Assembly: GCF_016811105.1 (NCBI RefSeq)
Contig: NZ_JAFBGM010000002.1
Span: 1,364,001 to 1,428,000, forward strand
Length of the DNA stretch: 64,000 bases
Source: Aurantibacter crassamenti
Lineage (GTDB): Bacteria > Bacteroidota > Bacteroidia > Flavobacteriales > Flavobacteriaceae
Direction of reading: 5' to 3'
In this document: positions 9,690 to 18,189 of the stretch, in pieces
Position numbering within the stretch: position 1 is the first letter of the stretch
Layout: each line of letters starts with the position of its first letter
Made by a program: the position numbers and the translations under genes
Notes under the pieces: generated by a model
Told to the model about the DNA's origin: nothing
Databases searched by the model: none
What the model saw: the letters and a program-made list of their open reading frames with translations, nothing else

Positions 9690-9821
9690 GTTATCTGCTG
9701 AATAACTAAAATAGCGCCTTTCAGTAGAATGTAGCACCTTCTTAGGTCGCTCTATAACAGGAATAAACCAAAGGGTTGCCAAGGTTTCATAGGGTCTAAT
9801 CCCTCCGCCTTTCTTGATAAC
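9690..9821 (-). promoter_or_regulatory. SAM-I (S-box) riboswitch aptamer upstream of metH
   Basis: Read on the minus strand, the closing stem P1 is GTTATC (9816-9821) with GATAAC (9690-9695). Between them are the conserved S-box elements in order: AAGGCGGAGGGA, GACCC, GAAACC, GGCAACC and AAGGTGCTACATTC, followed by a P4 hairpin closed by CTGAA/TTCAG. SAM-I RNAs bind S-adenosylmethionine and switch off downstream genes when SAM is plentiful. The target is the two-part metH, the 81-codon gene and metF. Confidence 0.93.
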
Positions 9822-9849
9822 TTAATACAATTTTGTAAAGAACTGAATA

Positions 9850-9880
9850 CAAAGTAACACCTCTACTTTTTTAAAAACAA
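9850..9880 (-). promoter_or_regulatory. Candidate promoter for the metH unit
   Basis: On the minus strand a TTG at 9878-9880 and a TACTTTG box at 9850-9856 are separated by 21 bases. This approximates the Bacteroidota promoter (TTG ... TAnnTTTG), with one base missing in the -7 box. Its place about 30 bases upstream of the riboswitch is right for the leader start. Confidence 0.45.
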
Positions 9881-9901
9881 GTAAAGTGTTTGGTTTTTAA
9901 T

Positions 9902-9926
9902 ATCCCTCCACTAAAAAGGGAGGGAT
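9902..9926 (-). terminator. Hairpin after the sulfate assimilation operon
   Basis: A perfect eight-base stem (ATCCCTCC with GGAGGGAT) around a nine-base loop lies 40 bases after the last stop codon of the operon and before the metH promoter. The T-run is weak on the minus strand, so termination strength is uncertain. Confidence 0.5.
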
Positions 9927-9965
9927 TTTGCAAACCTAAATTTATAATTTTGAGGATAATCGTAT

Positions 9966-11027
9966 TTACGATATACTTTGAACCACCTCTTTTTTTGCTT
10001 CTTTTTTACTACCGTCAAATCCTTCTACACCACCTACTGTAGTATATTTCATGACATAACGTTTACCAGGATTAATCATTTGGTAGGCATATTGACACAT
10101 AACGGCAGCCTCATGAAAACCAGATAAAATCAGTTTTAATTTACCTTCATAGGTATTTACATCACCTATGGCAAATACACCGGGTAAATTCGTCTGATAA
10201 TCTTTTGCATTATTAACTTTAATGGCATTTTTTTCAATCTCTAAGCCCCAATCACCAATAGGACCAAGTTTTGGAGACAACCCAAATAAAGGAATAAAAT
10301 TATCAACCTCTAAATAGGTTTCACCCTTTGACTCATCTTTATGTTTAATGCCAACTGCTTCTAACTTCTCATCTCCAAAAAGTTTTTTCACTTCGGCCTC
10401 TGTAAAGAGTTTTATCTTTCGAATTTTAGCTAATTCGGCAGCTTTTTCAACTGAATCTAGTGCACCTCGAAACTCATTTCTTCTATGTACTAAAGAAACT
10501 TCAGAAGCAACATCTGCTAAGAAAATTGCCCAGTCTAAGGCAGAATCTCCACCACCAGCAATAACCACTTTCTTATCTCTATATACTTCAGGGTCTTTAA
10601 TTATATATGCAACACCTTTATCTTCAAAATCAACAATATTTTCAATAGGTGGTTTTCGTGGTTCAAAAGAACCCAATCCACCTGCTATTACAACTACAGG
10701 CGCATGATGTTTTGTGCCTTTATTAGTTGTAACAATATAAGAACCGTCTTCTTGTTTATCTAAAGTCTCAGCACGTTCACCAAGTGTAAATCCAGGTTCA
10801 AAAGGTTTAATTTGCTCCATTAGATTATCTACCAATTCACCTGCTAATATTTCAGGAAAAGCTGGTATATCATATATAGGTTTCTTCGGATAAATTTCAG
10901 AACACTGCCCCCCTTGTTGTGGTAAAGCATCAATTAAATGGCATTTTAGCTTCAGTAAACCTGCTTCAAAAACCGTAAATAAACCTGTTGGCCCAGCGCC
11001 AATTATAATTAAATCTGTCTTAATCAT
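9966..11027 (-). CDS. Ferredoxin-NADP(+) reductase, thioredoxin-reductase-like
   Basis: A 353-residue flavoprotein with an N-terminal FAD dinucleotide fold (GAGPTGL, residues 11-17), a NADPH fold (GGGDSALDWA) and a C-terminal FAD-contact line (GVFAIGDV). It belongs to the TrxB-like family, but the CxxC redox pair of true thioredoxin reductase is absent, which identifies the ferredoxin-NADP reductase type. As the last gene of the sulfate reduction operon it probably passes electrons from NADPH to a ferredoxin that feeds the siroheme sulfite reductase. It starts 15 bases after the SUMT gene. Substrate choice is inferred from context. Confidence 0.85.
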   Translation of the reverse strand: MIKTDLIIIGAGPTGLFTVFEAGLLKLKCHLIDALPQQGGQCSEIYPKKPIYDIPAFPEILAGELVDNLMEQIKPFEPGFTLGERAETLDKQEDGSYIVTTNKGTKHHAPVVVIAGGLGSFEPRKPPIENIVDFEDKGVAYIIKDPEVYRDKKVVIAGGGDSALDWAIFLADVASEVSLVHRRNEFRGALDSVEKAAELAKIRKIKLFTEAEVKKLFGDEKLEAVGIKHKDESKGETYLEVDNFIPLFGLSPKLGPIGDWGLEIEKNAIKVNNAKDYQTNLPGVFAIGDVNTYEGKLKLILSGFHEAAVMCQYAYQMINPGKRYVMKYTTVGGVEGFDGSKKEAKKEVVQSIS

Positions 11028-11042
11028 CTTATAAATCTATAC

Positions 11043-11846
11043 TTAATAAATAAACTCTTGAGTCTTATGCTTTTCTTGAATCTTTAAAATATTTTCTCTA
11101 TGCTTTACTACTTCACCAATAATAATTATTGCCGGATTAGTTAGTGCTAGTTTTTCAACTTCCTTTTCGATTGAATCAATTGTAGCAATTCCTATTTTTT
11201 CAGATTCTCTAGTGCCGTTTTGAATAATAGCAATAGGCATTTCTGATTTTCCTTCACTTCTAAAAAGATCAACTATCTGCGAAAGTTTAGACATACCCAT
11301 TAGAATGACAATTGTGGCGTTCGATTTGGCAGCCAATTGCACATCACTTGATAGTTTATGTTCTTTGGTAGTACCTGTAATCACCCAAAAACTCTCTGTA
11401 GCACCTCTTTTTGTAACTGGAATATTTTGAGCAGCAGGAACAGATAACGCTGATGAAACACCTGGCACCATTGCAACTGCTAGACCATGTTTAGCGGCAT
11501 ATTCCATTTCTTCAGCTCCGCGCCCAAACACAAAAGGGTCTCCCCCTTTTAACCGAACCACATGACCTCCACTTTTTGCACGCTCTACAATAAGTTCATT
11601 GATTTGTTCTTGTTGATACGAATAACACCCTTTGCGCTTTCCAACAAAAATAAGTTCTGCTTTTTCGGCATACTTCAATAACGCAACATCAACAAGAGCA
11701 TCATACAAAACCACATCTGCATTTTGTAGTGCTTTTATCGCCTTTAGCGTTATCAATTCAACATCTCCCGGACCAGCGCCTACCACAGTCAAAAGACCGA
11801 AAGTTTGCTCTGTATTCAAGTTTTGTTTGTTGTTTGCTGCTTTCAT
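11043..11846 (-). CDS. cobA: Uroporphyrinogen-III C-methyltransferase (SUMT)
   Basis: A 267-residue SAM-dependent enzyme that methylates uroporphyrinogen III twice to give precorrin-2, the entry to siroheme. The glycine-rich VGAGPGDVELITLKA near residue 18, the VRLKGGDPFVFGRG motif and the VPGVSSALSVPA line are diagnostic. The protein lacks the CysG dehydrogenase/ferrochelatase half, so those steps must be encoded elsewhere. It begins just after the sulfite reductase gene, whose siroheme cofactor it helps make. Also called sumT or cysG-C in other species. Confidence 0.92.
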   Translation of the reverse strand: MKAANNKQNLNTEQTFGLLTVVGAGPGDVELITLKAIKALQNADVVLYDALVDVALLKYAEKAELIFVGKRKGCYSYQQEQINELIVERAKSGGHVVRLKGGDPFVFGRGAEEMEYAAKHGLAVAMVPGVSSALSVPAAQNIPVTKRGATESFWVITGTTKEHKLSSDVQLAAKSNATIVILMGMSKLSQIVDLFRSEGKSEMPIAIIQNGTRESEKIGIATIDSIEKEVEKLALTNPAIIIIGEVVKHRENILKIQEKHKTQEFIY

Positions 11847-11850
11847 GAAC

Positions 11851-13941
11851 TTATGCTTCAGCTAATTCTTGTTTTCTAAATTGAGCTACAGCTTCTAAAA
11901 AGCTTTTAGCATCAGTTAAATAGCTTTTTGCAAATTCAGCAGTAGGTTCGTTTTTGTTAATCTGAAGGATAAATTCTTCAAAACCTCTATCTAAAACGAT
12001 TCTTTTATTGGCAACGAATTTTTCATCAAAATCTTTGATGATACCTGCATGTGTATTTGTTTTCTGATTCTCTGAAGTAAGTATAGCTTTCGCCGTATTC
12101 ACCATTGATGAATACGAATGATAAATACTAGCTGCAAATTTACCATCATTAAAGGTTGTTTCTGCTGTTTGTATTTTCTCTTCACTTTCATATAATAGCG
12201 TCGCAATCAAGTCAATTACTACACCTGCACACTCGCCTATACCAATAGCTTTTACATATTCTTCTGAATTTCCCCAATCGATAAAATCATCAGCAGTTAA
12301 ATTATCTACACTGGTTAAATCTTTTAAGAAATCATAGAAGTAATGCTCACCTTTTTCTGCATAGTAATCTGGGAATGATAATTCACCGCCGTTAGCATCA
12401 AAATCGTTCAAGATTAAACGTAAAGCTTCTGGACCTCTCTTACTTGGTATTTTCACAACTTTATCTGCAAATCTACCTTCTCCATTACCAATATTTCCAC
12501 CGCCTAACAATACTTGAAGTGCTGGTGCAACTAATTTATCTTTAGTTCGAACAGACATTCCTTGAAAACCGATGTTCGCCATATTGTGTTGACCACAAGC
12601 GTTCATACATCCACTAATTTTAATAACTACATCTGGATTATTAATGTAGTCAGGGTATTCTATTTTCATTACTCTTTCTAACTCCTCAGCAATACCTGTA
12701 CTACTTGCAATTCCTAAATTACAAGTATCTGTACCAGGGCAAGCTGTAATGTCAACTGCCTTATCATAACCCGCCTCCGTAAAACCTAGTTTCTTAAGTT
12801 CTGTGTAGAAAAAAGGAATTAATTCTTCTTTTACATACGGCACAACTATATTCTGACGCAAGCTTAATCGAATTTCATCAGCAGCATATTTTTCAACTAA
12901 ATCTGCTAAGGCTCGCGCTTCTTTCAAGTAGAAATCACCCAACAACACTTTTATACCTATGGCAACGTATCCTTCTTGTTTCTGAGGGATGATATTTGTT
13001 GATTTCCAAGCTTCAAATTCTTGTTGATCTTCAACAACAACATTAGGCACTTCAACTTCTGCAATTTTTACTTCAGGATAAGCATCTGCATCTATAGGAA
13101 ACGTTTTAACAGGAATAGCCAATTGCTCTTCCTCCAGTAGCGTTTTAAATCCATCTAAACCTACGTCTTTCAACAAGAATTTCAATCGTGCTTTTGCTCT
13201 ACTTTTTCGTTCTCCGTATCTGTCAAAAACACGAACAACACCTTCCATTAAAGGAATAATTTTATCTGTAGCTAAAAATGAGTACAACTCATCAGCATGA
13301 CGTGGCTGCGAACCTAAACCACCACCAAGCATTACTTTAAAACCTCTTTCGCCATTTTCAACTTTAGCGATAAAACCTAAATCATGCATGTAAGAAAGTC
13401 CCGTATCTGCATCACTAGAAGAGAAAGAAACTTTGAATTTTCTTCCTAATTCTTGACTTATCGGGTTTCTTAAAAAATACTCAAATAATGCCTGTGCATA
13501 AGGTGAAACATCAAAAGGTTCATCAACATCAATACCAGCCGTTTCACTTGCCGTTACATTCCGAACTGTGTTACCACAAGCTTCACGAATGGTTACATCA
13601 GATTTCTCTAGCTCTGCCCATAACTCAGGAGTTCTATTTAAATCGACATAATGAATTTGAATATCTTGACGCGTAGTAATATGCAAACGTCCAATAGAAT
13701 ATTCTTCAGAAACATCAGAAATTCTTCTTAATTGCTTAGAAGAAACTTTACCATAGGGCAATTTTATACGAATCATTTGCACACCTTCTTGGCGCTGACC
13801 GTAAACTCCACGAGCTAAACGTAGACTTCGAAATTTTTCTTCATCTATTTTTCCATTGTGAAACATTTCGATTTTATCCGCTAAATCGATAATATCTTTC
13901 TGTACAATCGGATTCTCTATTTCTGTTCTAAAACTTTGCAT
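11851..13941 (-). CDS. Siroheme [4Fe-4S] sulfite (nitrite) reductase with helical C-terminal extension
   Basis: A 696-residue hemoprotein. Two ferredoxin-like half-domains and two siroheme domains cover residues 1-570. The iron-sulfur/siroheme ligands are visible as Cys401-x5-Cys407 and Cys445-x3-Cys449. In the setting of cysH, cysD and cysN the reaction is most likely six-electron reduction of sulfite to sulfide, with electrons from ferredoxin; nitrite is also possible by sequence. Residues about 575-696 are an added all-helical region (AETTFNDGKFAASIYHSY, then a THAGIIKDF line) that resembles a HEPN domain and is not part of the usual enzyme. Near-continuous with the SUMT gene (gap of four bases). 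Confidence 0.9.
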   Translation of the reverse strand: MQSFRTEIENPIVQKDIIDLADKIEMFHNGKIDEEKFRSLRLARGVYGQRQEGVQMIRIKLPYGKVSSKQLRRISDVSEEYSIGRLHITTRQDIQIHYVDLNRTPELWAELEKSDVTIREACGNTVRNVTASETAGIDVDEPFDVSPYAQALFEYFLRNPISQELGRKFKVSFSSSDADTGLSYMHDLGFIAKVENGERGFKVMLGGGLGSQPRHADELYSFLATDKIIPLMEGVVRVFDRYGERKSRAKARLKFLLKDVGLDGFKTLLEEEQLAIPVKTFPIDADAYPEVKIAEVEVPNVVVEDQQEFEAWKSTNIIPQKQEGYVAIGIKVLLGDFYLKEARALADLVEKYAADEIRLSLRQNIVVPYVKEELIPFFYTELKKLGFTEAGYDKAVDITACPGTDTCNLGIASSTGIAEELERVMKIEYPDYINNPDVVIKISGCMNACGQHNMANIGFQGMSVRTKDKLVAPALQVLLGGGNIGNGEGRFADKVVKIPSKRGPEALRLILNDFDANGGELSFPDYYAEKGEHYFYDFLKDLTSVDNLTADDFIDWGNSEEYVKAIGIGECAGVVIDLIATLLYESEEKIQTAETTFNDGKFAASIYHSYSSMVNTAKAILTSENQKTNTHAGIIKDFDEKFVANKRIVLDRGFEEFILQINKNEPTAEFAKSYLTDAKSFLEAVAQFRKQELAEA

Positions 13942-14028
13942 TTCTTATTCTGATTTGGCATTAAAACTGGTTACTCATTAAGAATTAATTGTGCAACCAT
14001 AATTATAGTTGCTTTTACTAATTCCTTA

Positions 14029-15276
14029 TTAACTAATAAAACCAGCTCCTACTGTATTATTTGATTGTGTATCAAGCAGTATGAAAGACCCATTAGTACG
14101 ATGGTTTTTGAATTTATCGTAAAAAATAGGTTTATTAAGTTTAAAAGTTACCTGCGCAATATCATTCATTCCTAAAGCAGATGCACTTTCATCAATACCT
14201 GAATAATCAGGGTGAATTTTATGATGAATTTTTTCAACTTTAGCAAGCACCTTATTGACACCATGCTGCACTACATATTTACTACCTGCGGTTAATTGTT
14301 GAGAGTCCATCCAAGAAATTGTTGCTGTAAACTCTTTTTCTATAGTTGGTAAATCACCAACTTTTACTAGCATATCGCCACGACTTACATTAATCTCATC
14401 TTCTAATGTAATGGTTACTGAAGAACGTCTTGAAGCTGTCTGATACTTTTTGTCATAAAAGTAAATATCCTTAATTCGAGATTTAGTTTGTGATGGTAAA
14501 GCAACTACCTCATCACCTACACTCAATTCACCACCATATACTTTACCTGCAAAACCTCTAAAATCATGAAACTCTTCCGTTTTTGGACGAACTACATATT
14601 GTACGGGAAAACGTGGTGTACCCACATTTGAAACAGCAGCCATGTCTAAAGCTTCTAAATGCTCTAATAAGGTTTCACCTTTATACCAAGGTGTGTTTTC
14701 AGATTTATTTACAACATTATCACCCTTCAAAGCACTTACAGGAATAAAAGTAATTCGTTGATCTTGATAATCTCTTTTTCCCATTAAGGTTTCAAAGTCT
14801 TCCTTAATAGCATTGTATTTTTCTTCTGAAAAATCAACCAAATCCATTTTATTAACCGCAACAATCACTTCTTTAATTCGAAGTAGATTATTGATGAAAA
14901 AATGACGATTGGTTTGCTCAATCACTCCCTTACGTGCATCAATTAAAATTATTGCAGTTTGAGAAGTAGAAGCACCCGTAACCATGTTTCTAGTATATTC
15001 TACATGACCTGGTGTATCGGCAATGATATAACTCTTCTTAGCGGTAGAAAAATAAATATGAGCAACATCAATTGTAATTCCTTGCTCACGCTCAGCTACC
15101 AAACCATCTGTTGCTAGAGAGAAATCTAAATAATCATATCCCTTCTGTTTACTGGTCTTTTCAATGGCCTCTAACTTATCTGTAGTCAATGATTTTGTAT
15201 CATATAAAAGCCTACCTATTAAGGTGCTTTTACCATCATCTACACTACCCGCTGTTGCTATTTTTAGTACTTCCAT
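14029..15276 (-). CDS. cysN: Sulfate adenylyltransferase GTPase subunit
   Basis: A 415-residue GTPase that drives ATP sulfurylase (CysD) to make adenosine 5'-phosphosulfate. G-motifs are clear: GSVDDGKSTL (residues 10-19), DTPGH, and NKMD; two beta-barrel domains follow, as in EF-Tu-like proteins. The length matches CysN alone. There is no APS kinase (CysC) domain attached at the C-terminus, unlike many CysNC fusions. It lies about 100 bases downstream of cysD on the same strand, in the sulfate reduction operon. Confidence 0.95.
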   Translation of the reverse strand: MEVLKIATAGSVDDGKSTLIGRLLYDTKSLTTDKLEAIEKTSKQKGYDYLDFSLATDGLVAEREQGITIDVAHIYFSTAKKSYIIADTPGHVEYTRNMVTGASTSQTAIILIDARKGVIEQTNRHFFINNLLRIKEVIVAVNKMDLVDFSEEKYNAIKEDFETLMGKRDYQDQRITFIPVSALKGDNVVNKSENTPWYKGETLLEHLEALDMAAVSNVGTPRFPVQYVVRPKTEEFHDFRGFAGKVYGGELSVGDEVVALPSQTKSRIKDIYFYDKKYQTASRRSSVTITLEDEINVSRGDMLVKVGDLPTIEKEFTATISWMDSQQLTAGSKYVVQHGVNKVLAKVEKIHHKIHPDYSGIDESASALGMNDIAQVTFKLNKPIFYDKFKNHRTNGSFILLDTQSNNTVGAGFIS

Positions 15277-15377
15277 TTTAGTTGCCCTAACTCACTCATT
15301 TAAGAGATAGTTTATTGGGTTATATTTTAATTATTGTAAATTTTTTAGCATTTCCCCTTTAGAAAAGTCGAAGTATT

Positions 15378-16277
15378 TTAAAAATACCCCTGTTGTTTTC
15401 TTTTTTCCATGGCTGCTTCTGATCTTTTATCATCAATACGCGCACCACGTTCTGAAATTGTAGAATCTCTAATTTCTTGAACTACAGATGCTATATCAGC
15501 CGCTTCTGAAAATACAGCTGCAGTACAACTCATATCTCCGACAGTTCTAAATCGCACCATTTTCTCTAGTACTTCTTCATCATCTTCTTGAAAAACATAA
15601 TCAGAATGCGACCATATCAATCCATCTCTTAAAAAGACTTTTCTTTTGTGTGCAAAATAGATAGAAGGTATTTCAATCTCTTCCTTTTCTATATAAGACC
15701 AAACATCTAATTCTGTCCAGTTAGAAATTGGAAAAACACGTACGTTTTGTCCCAATTCTATTTGACCGTTTAGCATATCAAAAAGCTCAGGTCGTTGGTT
15801 TCTTTCATCCCATTGACCAAAATCATCACGCACTGAAAAAATACGTTCTTTTGCTCTAGCTTTTTCTTCATCTCTACGAGCACCACCAATACATGCATCA
15901 AATTTGAACTCTTCTATCGCATCTAAAAGTGTCGTGGTTTGAAGTGAGTTTCTGCTTGAATATTTTCCAGATTCTTCTTTCACCTTTCCAGCATCAATAG
16001 AATCTTGGACGTTTCTTACGATTAACTCTAAACCAAGTTCTTTAACCAAACGATCTCTAAATTCTATTGTCTCAGGAAAATTATGCCCTGTATCAATATG
16101 CATTAAAGGAAACGGAATTTTCGCTGGCCAAAATGCTTTTTGAGCCAATCGAACCAAGGTAATGGAATCTTTTCCACCTGAAAATAACAGTACAGGCTTT
16201 TCAAACTGAGCAGCTACCTCTCTAAAAATATAGATAGCTTCGTTTTCTAATGGATTTATATGTGATGTATCTTTCAT
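15378..16277 (-). CDS. cysD: Sulfate adenylyltransferase catalytic subunit
   Basis: A 299-residue PP-loop enzyme that transfers AMP from ATP to sulfate, in complex with CysN. The PP-loop LLFSGGKDSITLV is near residue 34, the DTGHNFPET line follows, and the C-terminal ERGARIDDKRSEAAMEKRK signature is typical of CysD. The start MKDTSHINPLE fits the family. It lies between cysH and cysN and is co-directional. Confidence 0.96.
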   Translation of the reverse strand: MKDTSHINPLENEAIYIFREVAAQFEKPVLLFSGGKDSITLVRLAQKAFWPAKIPFPLMHIDTGHNFPETIEFRDRLVKELGLELIVRNVQDSIDAGKVKEESGKYSSRNSLQTTTLLDAIEEFKFDACIGGARRDEEKARAKERIFSVRDDFGQWDERNQRPELFDMLNGQIELGQNVRVFPISNWTELDVWSYIEKEEIEIPSIYFAHKRKVFLRDGLIWSHSDYVFQEDDEEVLEKMVRFRTVGDMSCTAAVFSEAADIASVVQEIRDSTISERGARIDDKRSEAAMEKRKQQGYF

Positions 16278-16314
16278 AAAAATAACTTCAAGTTCTATTA
16301 AACGGTTTAGCTAA

Positions 16315-16938
16315 TTACGTATGCAAACCACATTCTCTATTTTCTAACACCTTGGTAGGGTCAAAATATTTATGTTCGTTAGGTAAATTTCTTTCTGTCA
16401 AATAAGCATCTAATTGAACATCGTCCCAATGATAAAACGGACTTACTTTTAAAACTCCGTCTTTACTAAGACTTAGAATATCCAAACTATCTCTTAGTGC
16501 TGTCTGACCCTTACGTAAATTTGTAAACCACAAATCTGGTTTATGTTCAGCCATTGCTCTTTTAAACGGCTCTAACTTTACTTGTTCAGTAAAAACAGCA
16601 TGCCTTGGGTCATCTATATTAGGAATCCCCATAACTACATCTCTATGAGAAGATGTTTGTTTGGGTACATATAAATCAATATTAAGATGTAATCGTTCGA
16701 TCAAATCTACAGCATGTTTATATGTATTTGGGGTATTATAACCTGTATCACACCAAACAACTTTAATATCACTTTTCACATCTACAACAGCATTCAATAT
16801 TGCAACCTCATAGGGTCTGAAATTAGTGGTTATGACAGGGTTTTGAGCATTATCAATAGCCCATGAAATTATTTCTTTAGGAGAAACATCCTTGAATTGA
16901 ATATTTAATTTTTCTATTTGTTCTTGTGTAAAGGCCAT
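16315..16938 (-). CDS. cysH: Phosphoadenylyl-sulfate (PAPS/APS) reductase
   Basis: A 207-residue PP-loop reductase that releases sulfite from activated sulfate with thiol electrons. The VVWCDTGYNTPNTY line and the C-terminal ECGLHT, which carries the catalytic cysteine, are visible. The CC and CxxC cysteines that hold a [4Fe-4S] cluster in APS reductases are absent; Cys62 and Cys204 are the only cysteines. By family rules this suggests a PAPS-type enzyme. No APS kinase gene is in the window, so the true substrate is open. It follows the DUF2061 gene by 11 bases. Confidence 0.9.
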   Translation of the reverse strand: MAFTQEQIEKLNIQFKDVSPKEIISWAIDNAQNPVITTNFRPYEVAILNAVVDVKSDIKVVWCDTGYNTPNTYKHAVDLIERLHLNIDLYVPKQTSSHRDVVMGIPNIDDPRHAVFTEQVKLEPFKRAMAEHKPDLWFTNLRKGQTALRDSLDILSLSKDGVLKVSPFYHWDDVQLDAYLTERNLPNEHKYFDPTKVLENRECGLHT

Positions 16939-16949
16939 GATAAATTATT

Positions 16950-17213
16950 TTATTTTCCCCATTTAATTTTATTCCAAATACGTTCATGAAAAAAGTAGAG
17001 AAACATTTTAGTAACAAAATCAATTGATGCAATAGAAGCTGCAATAGCAATTTCGCCAGTTAACAAATATGAAACTAACAACGTATCTAACGTACCAATT
17101 ATACGCCAACTAATAGCCTTAGCTACGCTTCTAATAGGTTTTTCTGATTTTGAATCTTCAGAATATTTACCCTTAGATTCTTTTTTATTTAAAACTATCT
17201 GATCTACTATCAT
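16950..17213 (-). CDS. DUF2061 small membrane protein
   Basis: An 87-residue protein, first gene of the sulfate reduction operon. After a basic, soluble N-terminal stretch of about 27 residues, the family core SVAKAISWRIIGTLDTLLVSYLLTGEIAIAA is followed by a second hydrophobic span, giving two predicted membrane helices and a basic C-terminus (WNKIKWGK). DUF2061 proteins are often found beside sulfate assimilation genes; a role in sulfate or sulfite passage has been suspected but is not established here. Confidence 0.8.
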   Translation of the reverse strand: MIVDQIVLNKKESKGKYSEDSKSEKPIRSVAKAISWRIIGTLDTLLVSYLLTGEIAIAASIASIDFVTKMFLYFFHERIWNKIKWGK

Positions 17214-17235
17214 CGAAAAAATATTATTAATCTAA

Positions 17236-17260
17236 TTACCCTATCTATTTAATAGAGTAA
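17236..17260. promoter_or_regulatory. Palindromic operator-like site 1 of the sulfate operon
   Basis: A 25-base dyad made of TTACCCTAT, seven bases, then ATAGAGTAA. The two arms are inverted copies except for one C/T difference. It lies just downstream of the -7 box, where it would cover the transcription start and block the promoter. A near copy lies at 17316-17340. The Rrf2-type regulator encoded next to it is the obvious candidate to bind. Confidence 0.65.
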
Positions 17261-17261
17261 A

Positions 17262-17290
17262 CAAAAATAAAACAAAATTATTGTTACAAA
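17262..17290 (-). promoter_or_regulatory. Promoter of the sulfate reduction operon
   Basis: On the minus strand TTTG (17287-17290), 17 bases, then TATTTTTG (17262-17269): an exact fit to the Bacteroidota TTTG ... TAnnTTTG promoter. Operator-like site 1 begins directly downstream and site 2 lies upstream. The leader to the DUF2061 start is about 40 bases. Confidence 0.7.
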
Positions 17291-17315
17291 CCCATAAATT
17301 GAAAAAAATATTCCA

Positions 17316-17340
17316 TTACTCTATAGATTTAATAGATTAT
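17316..17340. promoter_or_regulatory. Palindromic operator-like site 2
   Basis: The second copy reads TTACTCTAT, seven bases, ATAGATTAT. The left arm fits the consensus exactly, and the right arm matches at seven of nine positions. Its centre is 80 bases from that of site 1, about 7.6 helical turns, with the promoter between them, so cooperative binding or looping is possible. Confidence 0.6.
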
Positions 17341-17403
17341 TAACAAATGGTGGCGAAAACTGAAGATAATTCATCAATTTTTAGAAAATTCTAAAGAAGA
17401 AGA

Positions 17404-17817
17404 TTAAGTAGATACCAAATCAGCCAAGGTATTGTTACGGTAAACTGCCAGATTTGCATCTCTAACCTTTAGCATTAACTTATTTACAGAACATGTTTTT
17501 TCGTCCGGGCAATCTTCACATTTTTCGTAAAAATTAAGGCTAACACAAGGTACCAAAGCAATTGGGCCTTCTAATATGCGCATAACGTCAGTCATTAAAA
17601 TCTCTTTGGGTTCTTTAATGAGGTAGTAGCCCCCACCCTTTCCTTTTTTAGAGCCTAGAATGCCTGTCTTTCTAAGAGACAACAATATACTCTCCAGAAA
17701 TTTTTGTGAAATATTCTCTTTTTTAGAAATTTCAGCAATCTGCACCGGTTGTTTATCCTTTTGCGCAGCTAAGTACGTCAATGCTTTTAAACCGTATTTT
17801 GTCTTTTTTGAGAGCAT
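17404..17817 (-). CDS. Rrf2-family transcriptional regulator
   Basis: A 137-residue winged-helix regulator of the Rrf2 (IscR/CymR/NsrR) family. The N-terminal MLSKKTKYGLKALTYLA and the wing GKGGGYYL are diagnostic. A cysteine cluster (Cys91, Cys100, Cys103, Cys109) lies where IscR and NsrR bind their [2Fe-2S] or [4Fe-4S] cluster; spacing differs from IscR, so the ligand set is uncertain. It sits directly upstream of the sulfate reduction operon in the same direction, and paired palindromes lie around that promoter. The likely role is control of sulfate assimilation in response to sulfur or cysteine status, by analogy with CymR, but this is inference. Confidence 0.88.
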   Translation of the reverse strand: MLSKKTKYGLKALTYLAAQKDKQPVQIAEISKKENISQKFLESILLSLRKTGILGSKKGKGGGYYLIKEPKEILMTDVMRILEGPIALVPCVSLNFYEKCEDCPDEKTCSVNKLMLKVRDANLAVYRNNTLADLVST

Positions 17818-18189
17818 GAAGCGAATATAGCGAAAATTAGCATTCTGCTATGAAGTATCTATACTGGTAACTTCTTCACATCATCTAAATATACTAGACC
17901 TACAAAAATAAAACCTTCACCTATTTGATACCTACGCTAACTCTATATTCAATTTATATTTACAATAATTCGATGGCAACTATTTTGTTATACTTTTCCT
18001 AATTCCAAGTTTAATCTAGTGATTTCAAAGTACTTTCATTTTAAATTTTAGCACTGAACCGTGATATAAAAAAATATTAAAAATCTCATTTTAAGAATGT
18101 TAGAGCATAAGTATTGACTTAATTCATAGATAAAAACAATAAATACCAGTTTAAGTATTTTCTCACTTTTAATTTAAAATCAGAACATA
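17818..18189. other. AT-rich intergenic region
   Basis: About 370 bases between the divergent Rrf2 gene and the barrel gene pair. It should hold both promoters. On the minus strand a TAnnTTTC-like box precedes the regulator start. I find no palindrome like those at 17236-17340, no RNA gene and no credible reading frame. Confidence 0.4.

Noticed and set aside
10348-10707. A 119-codon plus-strand frame opposite the ferredoxin reductase gene
   Set aside because: It is Ser/Thr/Pro-rich, lies wholly antisense to a well-supported gene and has no family motif.
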